Shown here piece after piece: positions 1-10,090 of a DNA stretch of 64,000 bases; the first letter of the stretch is position 1; the number at the start of each line of letters is the position of its first letter. Below the pieces are notes generated by a model. That model saw nothing but the letters and a program-made list of their open reading frames with translations, ran no database searches and was not told the origin of the DNA. This DNA comes from Liolophura sinensis (Eukaryota > Mollusca > Polyplacophora > Chitonida > Chitonidae): positions 30,821,732 to 30,885,731 of the forward strand of contig NC_088304.1 of NCBI RefSeq assembly GCF_032854445.1, read 5' to 3'. The position numbers were made by a program, and so were the translations under genes.

Positions 1-455
1 CATATATTTTTGGTCAATTTCCTGAGAAAGATAGTTTAGATTTTCTAGCACCTTTTCAGTAATCAAAATTGGTGATATTAGAAGTATCACATTAAAGATA
101 TCGACCTTTGCAAAGTGTCTATCAAGAACATGCAATTGACCAATCATCAGCAGTATTATTGTGAATAGGTCAACTGGATGTCCCATACATTGGTTACAAA
201 TGTTCATTCTTGCTGTGATGAGAATGAAATGAAAAGTGACATTGTCAGTAGAAGGGGTGGTGGGACATTAGATGTGTTGGATCCATCCATTGTGTGCTTG
301 GCAGACAGAATCCACTTTGTAGCACCAAACCAGTATTTTCATGGGCCAATTTGCAGGCTACAGCTTCTTATTTGAATATAAAATGCACTGATGGGATTGA
401 CATACATGTACGTGGACACTGTATGAAATAAAAATGTTGTTGTTGTGTCGCATAG

Positions 456-565
456 ACATCACACAAATCCCGTGGGAACAGAGTGGAAGTGGAAGATGGA
501 CGAACCAGAAATCGTGTTCCAAGGGGCGTTGAGCAACCATGTCAAGATGATCAAACAGTTCAGAG
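456..565 (+). CDS. TYW1: TYW1 exon (first in window)
   Basis: The exon follows a T/G-rich tract ending in catag and stops before gtatct. It enters at the last base of an Arg codon and leaves after one base of a Gly codon. It encodes HHTNPVGTEW... to MIKQFR, the stretch just after the radical-SAM cysteine motif in the family. The acceptor tract is weak (TTG repeats rather than pyrimidines) but the reading frame and homology fix the border. Confidence 0.92.
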
Positions 566-3500
566 GTATCTGATATACTAGGACTTCTAAAATTGATTAT
601 TGTTTAGTGCCATGTTCTTTTTCTCTGGTATGATGGCAGCCAGTAGTGTGGATGAAGAGAACCAGAGCACCCAAGGAAAGCCACTGTCTTTTTAATATAG
701 TATAAGAGTTACTGATGAATTTCCCCGCATGTGACATGGTGTTAAACAACATTAGACTTCTCTAATGTGAACGCAAGGATCTTTGATTACTTTATATTGT
801 CAACAAGGCCCCAAAAGTTGTTAAATCTACACATTCCCTGCTCTTCGTGGTTTAAAGCATGTTGTCAATATGATGGAGTGTGATGACTTGTTTTTAAAAT
901 GTTGTTCCAGTGAGGTAGCACTACAAAGCTGACATCAAAGATATTTTTAAAGCCATTCTTTTCTCTCTCTAGCTAAGCAAACTTCTTCAGGTAAAAGTTT
1001 TTATGATGCTTCTTCAGATCATATATCACATACAAGTGACTGAGCCCTTAGAGCTATCTGTAGTTACAGTATCCCTGTTTCTACCTGGGCAGGTGTTCCT
1101 GGTGTGAAACCTGAACGTTTTGCAGAGGGTCTGGAGCCCAAACATTGCGCCCTCTCTCTGGTCGGCGAGCCCATCATGTACCCAGAGATAAACCGCTTTG
1201 TGGACATGCTTCATGACAAGGGCATCTCTACTTTCCTGGTCACCAATGCTCAGTTCCCAGAGTCTATCAGGTATGATATGAGCTCCTCTAATATCTAGGT
1301 AGCCAGTTTTAAGTTTTGAAAAACCAAATTTAAATTTTGGGATGTCAGATCTAACATTTAGGACTCCGAATCTAATTTTAGAATACCATGTCTAAATTTA
1401 AGGATACCTAGTCTAAATGTAGGACACCAAATATACTTGTTAGATACAATATCCAAATTTTAGGATACAAATTTTTCAGGCTAACAACCATCTGTTTTGA
1501 GGAAACTTAAGCCAGCTTAACCCTCTTTTTGTAATGATATCTCAGTTAAAAATAAGTTAAAAAAAGTTTGTTTTCATGGAGAATTAATTTTGATACAGGC
1601 AGCACTTTAGCGGTATGGACTCGCCCTTCCACAGGAACACAATACATGTACACACACCTGATGACTCCTCCTCGTCATATGGCTGAAAAATTGTAAAGTA
1701 TGACAAGTATAATCTCAAACATGCATAGTTGGTCTGGTCCGTGTTTATTTCCTCAGCAGACCTACACATACACCTGTGTTTGATAAAATTTTTTCTTTCT
1801 CCACCACTGCCAGAAATCTCTCTCCAGTGACTCAGCTGTACGTCAGCGTTGACGCCAGCACCAAAGAGAGTCTCAAGAAGATTGACCGACCTCTATTCAA
1901 AGACTTCTGGGATAGGTTCATAGATAGTCTGAAGGCCCTTTCAGACAAAGGGCAGAGAACTGTGTACAGACTTACTCTGGTGAAGGCATTTAACACAGAG
2001 GAATTGGAGGGCTATGCCAAGCTTGTGACCTTGGGAAACCCAGACTTCATTGAGGTTAAGGTGAGTTTGAATGGAACTCACATAATTGATGTCTGCAACT
2101 GTTACGTGTAAAATGCTTGCTTAAATTAGGTAGTTATCAAAATCCTTAGGCCACACCTATTTAAATGTTGTTTTTATAGGAAGAATAAATCTTTTCTTAG
2201 TGACGAGGGCATAAAATAAAACCGGAAAATCATAACTGATAATTTGTGGATAATTTAGACTGTCTTTGCAATTTTCCTGCTGAAGTCATCATCACATGAA
2301 AAAATAGAAATTGAAAAATAGAAAACATCATGGTTAGATATTCTGTTTTGGGTTTTTGAGAGTCCACTAGCCCATAGGCAGGTAACCATGTCATATTTTG
2401 CCCGTGACAATGTTGCTCACCTTACCTGATTCTGATAGTTCCATTGATCTTGTAAAATTACTGTGAGTTTCATATGAAAGGTAAGATGATATCCTCTTGG
2501 CAAAATGTAAGTTTCAGCACCAATAGTAATTATATGTACATGCCTCGCCATTAAGCAGTGTGTATACACCTTTCCACGGTACGTCTGTAAAAACGTGCGT
2601 CTCACACCACACACGAGTTACCTCAATTAGGATTTCGACTTCACTTACTTACTGTTAGTATGTTTTAACATGAAGGTAGGTATATCCTGTGCAGTCAAAG
2701 ACTGTCATAACAGATCAAACCTGTTAAAAAGCTAGGAAAAGAAATATTGTACAAACTGTGAATGCTGCCGCACCGTACTTATGTGTAAATGCCACCCTCC
2801 CTTCATGTAAGGGACTTCTAACATTGTTTTTGTTCTTTGTGTCGATAGAACAACAACTAGTCCTAGACATTATTGTTATTTTCTTGCAGAAATGTCAGCG
2901 TTTAACGTTTACTTTGTTTGATTAAGTAATTGGTTTGTTGTTTCGCTTTTGCTCGCTGATTGTTAGTACATCCAGTTTCATTTTCAAATCAAACAAAGCA
3001 TAGTTAATATTTTTTGTGAGTGTTTAGAAAGCTGTATGTGTTTTATCAGTTCAGGTTGTGCTTCTGTTAATCTGTTACACCACATCCATCAGTCCAACAT
3101 GACCATGTCTGTGTGTCTGTCTGTCCATCTGTCTGTCCATCTGTCTGTCTGTCTGTCCATAAACTTTTTGGCGAGACCTTAACATGCATTGCATATCTAC
3201 ATGTACAGAATGGCTGCACTTAGAATTATAAAGTTCTGTTATTTTCACTTTTTAACGCTAAACTTAAGGTGGGTCATATTAATGGTATCATGATTCTGTC
3301 TGTCCATGACAGGCTACAAATCCAATTGTGTGTGTGGAGTTTTAAGTTTTGGTAGATACATGGATACAGAGGTGATGATGTTTTGTGTTATTTGTCCATT
3401 TCCATGGTTGTCACAGTAACCAGATTTGCCAGGTGGGGCGGCTTACTTGCCATGGGTCAGTCTTCTCAGTGAAGCAGCAGTGGGTAAAAGAGTGGTGGAA

Positions 3501-6214
3501 ATCCATCCTACAACAAGGAGGCACATTACATGCACTCTGAAGAGTCCTTCATCACTATATGATGAAATTATTAAGTACAACATTAAACCTAAGCACTCAC
3601 CCAGTCACATAGCGTTAAAATTTACAGATACGCTCCCTCGTGTGATGTATTGGTTTTTTAATGTCAATACTGTAGCACAAGAACTGCTTCAGTGAGTACG
3701 AATTTAGGGTTTTCCTCTGAATGTTGATCTTCTTTACCAAGATTGACATTTGTTTGTTATTTGTTGTTGTTTTCATAAGTATTCATATTGGAACAAGTAT
3801 TCAAATTGGAACATGTGGCTTCACCATGGTAACAAATTCTGGACAAACCCAGACTGAGTTAGTAAGACCGAGAATTTGAACATCTGACCTCACTGGACAG
3901 GGGCTAGGAGTGCATAAAGACAGTACTATGAGCAAGATAAGCGGTAGGGCTTGTGGTGTGACAGGGCTGATAATGGTATTAGTTCCTGTGGAGTGGTGTG
4001 GTGGAAATAGCTGAAAATATTGGTTATGTGATATGTACAAGTGTTGCCACTGCTGAAACCCCTCCATCTCACCCACCCATCCAGTGGTAAGGGCCATAGG
4101 TTCTGAAAGAATGATGAAACCAGTACCTGTGACTATAGAACAAGGTCTTGGTTGTACTCAGTCAGAGCTTCCTGGCCTCACGTTTAGCGTCCACATTCAA
4201 AGGGATGTTTTATATCCGTGTTATAAAAGCCCTGTGTACAGAAAGGCAGAATAGAGGAGGTAAAAGAGAGACGGCAAGAGATGGTCAGATAGAGTAACAG
4301 TTATGAGGTGGAGACCGCCAACATTACAACAAAATTTTTTTTTTTATGTACACGTCGATGTCCCATTGTGCGCTAAATGATGCACAAACAGGTGTGCAGC
4401 GTCATTTAGCCACGGTATAGTCCAGTCTAAACACTTTCTGCGTAAAGCATTCTGGTATATATATAGACATACAAATTAATCTAACACGGGAGTTAAGGCA
4501 CAGAACCGTGGTTTTCAAAGCACCGCTTTTATTTTTCAAATAACGTGAGGTTTACAGTTGATTAACACCAGCAACACAAGCTTGTCTTATTTATACGGTA
4601 CCTCGACACTAGCAGTTAATTCTTTGAATCTACCATCCATAGATTTCTTCCGTAACGAAGATACCGATTCCGCCTCTGATACCTTGGTCAGCATGTAAGT
4701 GATGACGAAAACTGTGCACTCACAAGTTGGTTGAAGTCTTAGCCGTGAGTAATCCGGAAAACAAGATGGGGGACTACCATGTAAGGGTGTACTATGTTAA
4801 AGCGACGTTGTCTGTCTGTCTATCCGTATTCGAGTTTATTAGTTTTACACAGAGTTTTAATTTTTGGTGGATACATAGGTACACAAATGACGATGTGTCG
4901 CGGCTCACATTTTTCCATTTTCGCAGTTGTCATGGTAACTGGACAGCCATTTTCCTATATATACTATACAAATAGAAGTGGTTTCATGTGTGGGCTACAA
5001 CTCCCATTGTTTTCCACATAAAGTTTTTATTTGTGGTGGACACATAGGTCTACTTGCACGGTTGTCATGATAACCACATACCTATCATCAACACACATGA
5101 AGATTCCCCTCAGGGGTTATACTCACCACAATTTTGCTGGTATTCTTTTATACATTTCAAACAAATGCATTTGTTGGGGCGTATGTTGTGTTCACCTGAA
5201 CTCTTGTTGTATATTTACCACCAAAAATGCTGTTTTTGAGGCAAAATTTTAGGTCAATTACCTTAATTAAATTGAGGAAAGTTTCTATTTCCACTCATAT
5301 TACAAGTGGTAGAATGTCTTTTTTGTGGGAGGGGGCTGGGTAAAATTCACTGAAGACCATGTCGCTTTAAACTGGTAAAATGTGTATGTTACACACTCTG
5401 CCTATCTAGAATAAATGTGTCACTGTTTAGTCTATACATATGTCTCTCCACCAGCCTGTCATTGCCTCTCTCTGTCTGCAGGGAGTGACATACTGTGGAG
5501 AGTCCAAGGCCTCTACTCTCACCATGAAGAACGTGCCCTGGCACGAGGATGTGGTTACCTTTGTCCAGCAGCTGGCAGCCATGTTACCTGGTTACGAGAT
5601 CGCGTCTGAACATGAACACTCCAACTGTATACTGCTGGCGAATACAAAGGTAAATGCTTCATATTTGTTGTACACCTGACTCAAAGGAGAGCAGTACTGT
5701 AATATGCTGAACAAAGTTGGTGAAAATCATGTTAATTTTATGTGATATATACTTGTAACATGATTTTTTCACCAACTGACCACTAAAGCCATTACAGGTA
5801 GTTCACTTCGAGCAATTCGGTATCCTCCACCCCTACAACTGACAGTCATCACATACAGCTGTACAAATTGAAAAAATATTGAGCATAGTGTAGAATACCT
5901 GTCACTCAAACTAATAAATTCACAATAAAAGCATTCAAAAACAATCAAATAGATACATACACCTCATGATAGTAATTGTAATATTGTTTCCTCAGTTTAA
6001 GGTCAATGGCGAATGGAGAACCTGGATTGACTACCCAAAGTTTCACGAACTTCTGCAAGAGTACAAAAATAGTGACGGTCAGAGGACGTTCTCTGCAGAG
6101 GACTACACGGCACCCACCCCCGACTGGGCAGTGTTTGGAGCATCCGAGCAGGGATTTGACCCTGCAGAGACCCGATTCTACAGGAACAAACAGAAAGGGA
6201 CGAGCGGATCATAG
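456..6214 (+). CDS. TYW1: tRNA 4-demethylwyosine synthase TYW1, 3' part of gene (five exons)
   Basis: Joined exons 456-565, 1093-1270, 1814-2060, 5482-5649 and 5996-6214 encode about 306 C-terminal residues of TYW1. This radical-SAM iron-sulfur enzyme condenses N1-methylguanosine-37 of tRNA-Phe with pyruvate to form the tricyclic 4-demethylwyosine on the way to wybutosine; it is a cytosolic/ER-associated enzyme in animals. The translation follows vertebrate TYW1 closely: HHTNPVGTEWKWKMD, HCALSLVGEPIMYPEINRF, LVTNAQFPESIR, QLYVSVDASTKESLKKIDRP, NPDFIEVKG, SEHEHSNC and FGASEQGFDP. All junctions are GT/AG and keep phase. The N-terminal flavodoxin-like domain and the CxxxCxxC cluster motif lie upstream of the window, so the gene is partial only because of the window edge. 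The C-terminal third is the wyosine-base-formation domain. No frame disruption is seen. Homology is read by eye but is very strong. Confidence 0.97.
566..1092 (+). other. TYW1 intron without other features
   Basis: This is non-coding sequence between two TYW1 exons. I see no repeat or second gene in it. The sequence before 456 is also intronic and otherwise blank. Confidence 0.8.
1093..1270 (+). CDS. TYW1: TYW1 exon with GEP motif
   Basis: The exon runs from acceptor gggcag to donor gtatga, phase 1 in and phase 2 out. It encodes 58 full codons including HCALSLVGEPIMYPEI, where GEP is the radical-SAM motif that helps hold S-adenosylmethionine, and LVTNAQFP. Confidence 0.95.
1325..1475. repeat. 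Degenerate ~21-bp tandem repeat in TYW1 intron
   Basis: Successive units carry a 'tctaaattttaggatac'-like core (gtctaaatttaaggatac, gtctaaatgtaggacac, atccaaattttaggatac). About six diverged copies lie just after the exon ending at 1270. Confidence 0.6.
1814..2060 (+). CDS. TYW1: TYW1 exon, radical-SAM barrel
   Basis: The exon runs from acceptor ctgccag to consensus donor gtgagt. It encodes NLSPVTQLYVSVDASTKE to NPDFIEVK, the C-terminal strands of the radical-SAM barrel. It leaves in phase 0. Confidence 0.96.
3100..3430. repeat. (TGTC)n microsatellite leading a dispersed repeat
   Basis: A run of tgtctgtctgtccatc units at 3110-3165 is followed by a segment (about 3290-3420) containing 'ttggtagatacatggatac' and 'ccatggttgtcacagtaacca'. 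The same order recurs at 4795-5290, so this is one dispersed family with two copies in the same TYW1 intron. Confidence 0.6.
4795..5290. repeat. Second copy of the tgtctg-headed dispersed repeat
   Basis: It begins with tgtctgtctgtctatccg, followed by 'ttggtggatacataggtac', 'cagttgtcatggtaac', and again 'gtggtggacacataggtc' with 'ggttgtcatgataacc'. The body is therefore itself partly duplicated. The short open frames here are repeat-borne. Confidence 0.6.
5482..5649 (+). CDS. TYW1: TYW1 exon, GVTYCGES to ANTK
   Basis: The exon is preceded by ctctctgtctgcag and followed by gtaaat; it has 56 whole codons. It encodes GVTYCGESKASTLTMKNVPW and SEHEHSNCILLANTK, with high identity to vertebrate TYW1. 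Confidence 0.96.
5996..6214 (+). CDS. TYW1: TYW1 last exon with stop
   Basis: The exon follows acceptor tttcctcag and encodes FKVNGEWRTWIDYPKFHELL to a short basic tail ending KQKGTSGS and TAG. This is the wyosine-base-formation domain. The tail length matches vertebrate TYW1. Confidence 0.96.
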   Translation, partial: FKVNGEWRTWIDYPKFHELLQEYKNSDGQRTFSAEDYTAPTPDWAVFGASEQGFDPAETRFYRNKQKGTSGS

Positions 6215-6293
6215 CTAACCTGATCATGATATACTGTGAATACTATAAATAGGTAAAAAGTTGAATGTTCTGATGTGGAGAACAAGTATAAGA

Positions 6294-6299
6294 AATAAA
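6294..6299 (+). promoter_or_regulatory. TYW1 polyadenylation signal AATAAA
   Basis: AATAAA lies 80 bases after the TYW1 stop codon in an AT-rich 3' region. It is the first canonical hexamer after the stop. Confidence 0.6.
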
Positions 6300-6373
6300 A
6301 CAAGGAAATCTTTTCATATTTCTGCATCATTGTATTCCAACTGCAGCTGCAAGCTTTTGGTCTCATCAGGAAT

Positions 6374-6583
6374 AATGTTGACCCAGGAACCTCTCACCAG
6401 TGCTGTCGCTGTGAGTTCCCAGTTCAGCTCATGCTGGCTTCCTCTCTGGTCTGCCATCATCGTGCCGATGGCTGTGGGTTTCACCCGTGCTCAGTCCGAT
6501 TTTCTCCCAACATTCTGCTGGCCAACGTGGTATAAATGAAATATTTTTGAGTATCGTGTAAAACACCAACAAAATAAATAAAT
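6374..6583 (+). mobile_element. tRNA-derived SINE copy, downstream of TYW1
   Basis: It matches the window's common SINE: 'gacccaggaacctctcacc', 'cgctgtgagttc' (B-box region), 'ctggcttcctc', 'tgtgggtttcacc', 'gtgtaaaacaccaa' and a tail of aaataaataaat. The tRNA head is truncated. Confidence 0.8.
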
Positions 6584-6599
6584 CCGGGATAATGTAAAT

Positions 6600-7370
6600 A
6601 TTAAGGTTATTATCACAACGGCATGTTTAATAATGAAAGACACAGGTACATGTATAATGTACATGTATTAGGAAAATGGGTGGGGGATCTAACTACTAAT
6701 TTGTAGGAATGTTAAGTCTGCGTCTATTTGTGAGTTGAGATGTGTCTATGAATATTCGAGAAATTGGTTGTGAGTAAGATGTCAGTATACTTTGCTAATG
6801 GTCAAGGTTAATACACTGGGTAACAATTGGTGGAATGAGGCCAGCTCAAGGTTGATGCGAACAATTGTACTAGTGAAAAAAAGGTGACTTTACTAAGCTG
6901 GCTCCAATTAGGCTGGCTTTCTTTGATTCACCCGTTTTAGCGGCCTGAATTAGATCAGCTTGGTTTTGTGTAAAAGCATGACGGCAATTGCCCTCTCAGG
7001 TGCCTTTTGATTCCCGATGTGACAGGTAGGTGAATCAAAATTGATGAACTGAATGGAGCCAACGAAAAAGCCAACCGTTGTTCAGTCCAACAAATTTATG
7101 CTAGTGTGACCGCAGCTAATGAACTGGGCAGTCTTGCTTTGCACCATTTGTTTCAAATGTATTTATGGAAAAAAAGTGTAAATAAATCGGTCACCCATAG
7201 AAATAGATTGAGTTGGTGTTGCCTGTTTGTAAGTGAGTTAGTGCTTGCAGTTTTATGTCATACTTAACAATTTTTCAATGATATGACGATGAAGGAGTCT
7301 TTACAATGCATGTAATATGCCTCCTTGTTGCAGAACGGATTTCCACCTCTCTTTTATCCAGTGCTCCTTC
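6600..7370. other. Intergenic, nothing recognised
   Basis: AT-rich sequence between TYW1 and POP5. No coding homology, tRNA or clear repeat is visible. Confidence 0.6.
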
Positions 7371-7374
7371 CCTG

Positions 7375-7560
7375 AGGCCTTACCGAAGAAAAGTAAGCTG
7401 CCCGCCCAAGCCATTATACTGATAGGGTCAACCAGTCATTGCATTATCCCCTTCATGCTGAACGCCAAGCGAGGAAGTGACTAGACCCAGGATTGACCCT
7501 GGATTTACCAGCTCCTGAAGTGGACTCTCTAGCAACTGTGCTATCAGGGGCCTGTGCTAG
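7375..7560 (-). mobile_element. Second type of tRNA-headed SINE-like element
   Basis: Read on the minus strand it starts 'cccctgatagcacagttgct' (A-box-like) and continues with 'agggtcaatcctggg' (B-box-like), then 'gcttggcgttcagcatgaag' and 'tatcagtataatgg'. This is not the common family of the window. Assignment rests on the tRNA-like boxes. Confidence 0.5.
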
Positions 7561-7903
7561 TTTGTAGTATGACTCTGTACTTTCACTACACATGTATGTT
7601 GATGACTTGTTGATGGGAAAGAAAATGCATTTATTTGTTACTTTACTGTAAATTTTCTTGCATAGACACATGTTGCTTAGTTGATCATAAAGGTTGTGTT
7701 TTGTATTTCACCTGTAGCTGGAATGCACTATTTAAAATGATACTTTTCATGCCAACACTTAATTTTTTTCTGGTCATAAATTAATCAATTTTGTCAGAAA
7801 AATCTAAGTGGCCCTATGAATTAATAAGAATCAAGAGAAATGTGTTGCTTGAAAACTGCTGTTATAAACTTGAGGTGAAATACAGTATTTCATACTGAAG
7901 GTC

Positions 7904-8058
7904 GTGGAGTACATGCCTTGACCTTGTGGAGTACATGCCTTGACCTTGTGGAGTACATGCCTCGACATTGTGGAGTGCATTCCTTGACCTTGTGGAGTGC
8001 ATTCCTTGACCTTGTGGAGTGCATGCCTCGACCTTGTGAAGTACATGCCTTGACACTG
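7904..8058. repeat. 22-bp minisatellite, about 7 copies
   Basis: The unit is close to gtggagtacatgccttgacctt, repeated head to tail with few substitutions (tgcattcc, tgcctcgac). It gives three overlapping short repetitive open frames on the minus strand that are not genes. Confidence 0.9.
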
Positions 8059-8415
8059 TGCAGAAAGCCCTCACTGTAAATCTCCAACCTCTAATGCACT
8101 TTTTTCAGTGGACTGATGCATTCAATTATTATGAAAATGGCGCTAAAGTCATCCGTCACTAAAGATAAAAGCTTCACGACACTTTGCAAGTTATTTCTCT
8201 TCACCTAATAATTCTCTCCGAATGTTTCAAAGTATTGGTCGCAGGGCCGGTTGAAAGAGTTGAAGTATTGGGGCATTTGATTGGTGGTTTTTACTTCTAC
8301 ATGACTTGCACTGCAGCCCTTTTGGTTCTCTAACCTAGTACCAGGTACCATGAGTTACATCCTATCATTGAGTTTAATCCCACTTTAGCGACCGGTAATT
8401 TTGTGAACATGAAAG

Positions 8416-8506
8416 TATATATGAAATATATATAAATATACATACACATGTATGTATATACACACACACACGCGTATGTATATATATATATATATATATA
8501 TATAAG
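8416..8506. repeat. TA/CA microsatellite
   Basis: Mixed tatata, cacaca and (ta)n tracts. Simple sequence. Confidence 0.9.
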
Positions 8507-8559
8507 AAATAAGAAAGAAAGTAACTAATAAACATTATATCAAAAGTAAACATGTGCAA

Positions 8560-9500
8560 GATGCAGAGATAAGGTTTATTCTGCTCAGACTAAAGGTACA
8601 TAATGAAACAATTACAAACCTATATGTCATCAAAAATAAGCACTTCCAAAAACAAAGTCTGGGCTTATCCTGATCAGAGATACATGGATAATTATAGTAT
8701 AAAGGTTGTAAAATGTCCACGTTCAGTTGTTGGTTATTTATTAAACAAAGCAGCAATAGAAAATCCTCCATACAGGTACACTGTATGCTTGGCTATGTTG
8801 TAAGCACCCAATGGAGCCTCACCTCAGATCGCTGAAGAGTTTTGACCTAATTTACATTGCCTGTAAAACACTTGCACTTCAGGAAGACGGGAGCAAAGAT
8901 CCTGTTGTGTTTCATGAAGTTATAGAGTGAAATGTCAGCCTTGTCCTGGTAAAGCAATGCGTAGTAATCCATAATATCCATTTAATATGTTTAATATTGA
9001 CGCTTGTTAATTATATACAGCTGGGCCATGTAATCCCTACTGCTACCGCAGCCTTCAGATGTTCATCCCCTATCATATGGACGGCTGAGGAATTTTCAAT
9101 GGTTAAATAAGGAAAAAATTTTGAGGGTTCACAAATGCACAAATTTGATACAAAATCAGCTGCAGGGGTAAACTTTTGGTTCACTGGCTAAAAAAGAAGT
9201 GAATAAGTGCACCAATGCAATCCTGCTTTGCCACCTTCCTCTCTTAGCATGTATCCCTCGCACAGCCACAACATTGAGATTCCTGGAATCATGGTGACAT
9301 CCCCCTGTTTGATGTCTACTTCATATGACAAACTATTATGACTTCAACCCTTCTGCTCATGCAATATTCTAGAGCTAATCCTCTGCCACAGAGGCTACTG
9401 GAATCTTTTCCACCTTCTTCCAGTTTCATCTCAATCATCTCCTTATACAATATTTTTCATAGTGCTAACCTTCGATCACAGAGACCACTGATGTTTGTTC
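8560..9500. other. Intergenic, nothing recognised
   Basis: No gene-like homology or clear repeat is seen between the microsatellite and the 24-bp minisatellite. Confidence 0.5.
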
Positions 9501-9504
9501 CACC

Positions 9505-9826
9505 TTCTTTAAGTCTCCACTTGTTACCTTCTTCAAGTCTCCATGTGTTACCTTCTTCAAGTCTCCACATGTTACCTTCTTCAAGTCTCCATGTGTTACC
9601 TTCTTCAAGTCTCCATGTGTTACCTTCTTCAAGTCTCCACATGTTTACCTTCTTCAAGTCTCCATGTGTTACCTTCTTCAAGTCTCCATGTGTTACCTTC
9701 TTCAAGTCTCCACATGTTACCTTCTTCAAGTCTCCATGTGTTACCTTCTTCAAGTCTCCACATGTTACCTTCTTCAAGTCTCCATCTGTTACCTTCTTCA
9801 AGTCTCCATGTGTTACCTTCTCTTAC
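9505..9826. repeat. 24-bp minisatellite, about 13 copies
   Basis: The unit is close to ttaccttcttcaagtctccatgtg, with ccacatg and ccatgtg variants, and one copy with an extra T. Because the unit is a multiple of three, long repetitive open frames appear on both strands (9338-9946 plus, 9457-9801 minus). It starts about 160 bases beyond the POP5 stop and may fall in the POP5 3' UTR. Confidence 0.93.
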
Positions 9827-9983
9827 AAGAACCTTCAGGCCTCAAGCACATCCACATACATCCCCGAGATCACTGAATTCTGTAACTTCCATCATGGTTG
9901 TGAGATCGCCTTGTGTGGTGTTCGCACCGCCATCTCATATCACTAGTAATCTGAAAGTCTTTCACAGCATCCTCCTGTCTTCC

Positions 9984-10090
9984 TCATGATCTCTGTCCAC
10001 TGTGACCTTCAGGATCCAGAACTGGACCCATCAATGACGCCTGTCTCTTGTCTATGCCATGGATGATCTGTCTCAGCTTGTCCTTTTCTT
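9984..10090 (-). CDS. POP5: POP5 exon 5 with stop
   Basis: The exon follows acceptor ggctatgcag. It encodes a charged tail, EEKDKLRQIIHGIDKRQ to GQRS, then TGA. Tail sequence is poorly conserved in the family, so this exon rests on phase, acceptor and the final total length. Confidence 0.85.

Noticed and set aside
3426-3695. 89-codon open frame in a TYW1 intron
   Set aside because: No homology, not required by TYW1 phase (2060 joins directly to 5482), and next to a dispersed repeat.
9338-9946. 202-codon plus-strand frame and 114-codon minus-strand frame with regular repeats
   Set aside because: Both are translations of the 24-bp minisatellite; no homology or splice signals.
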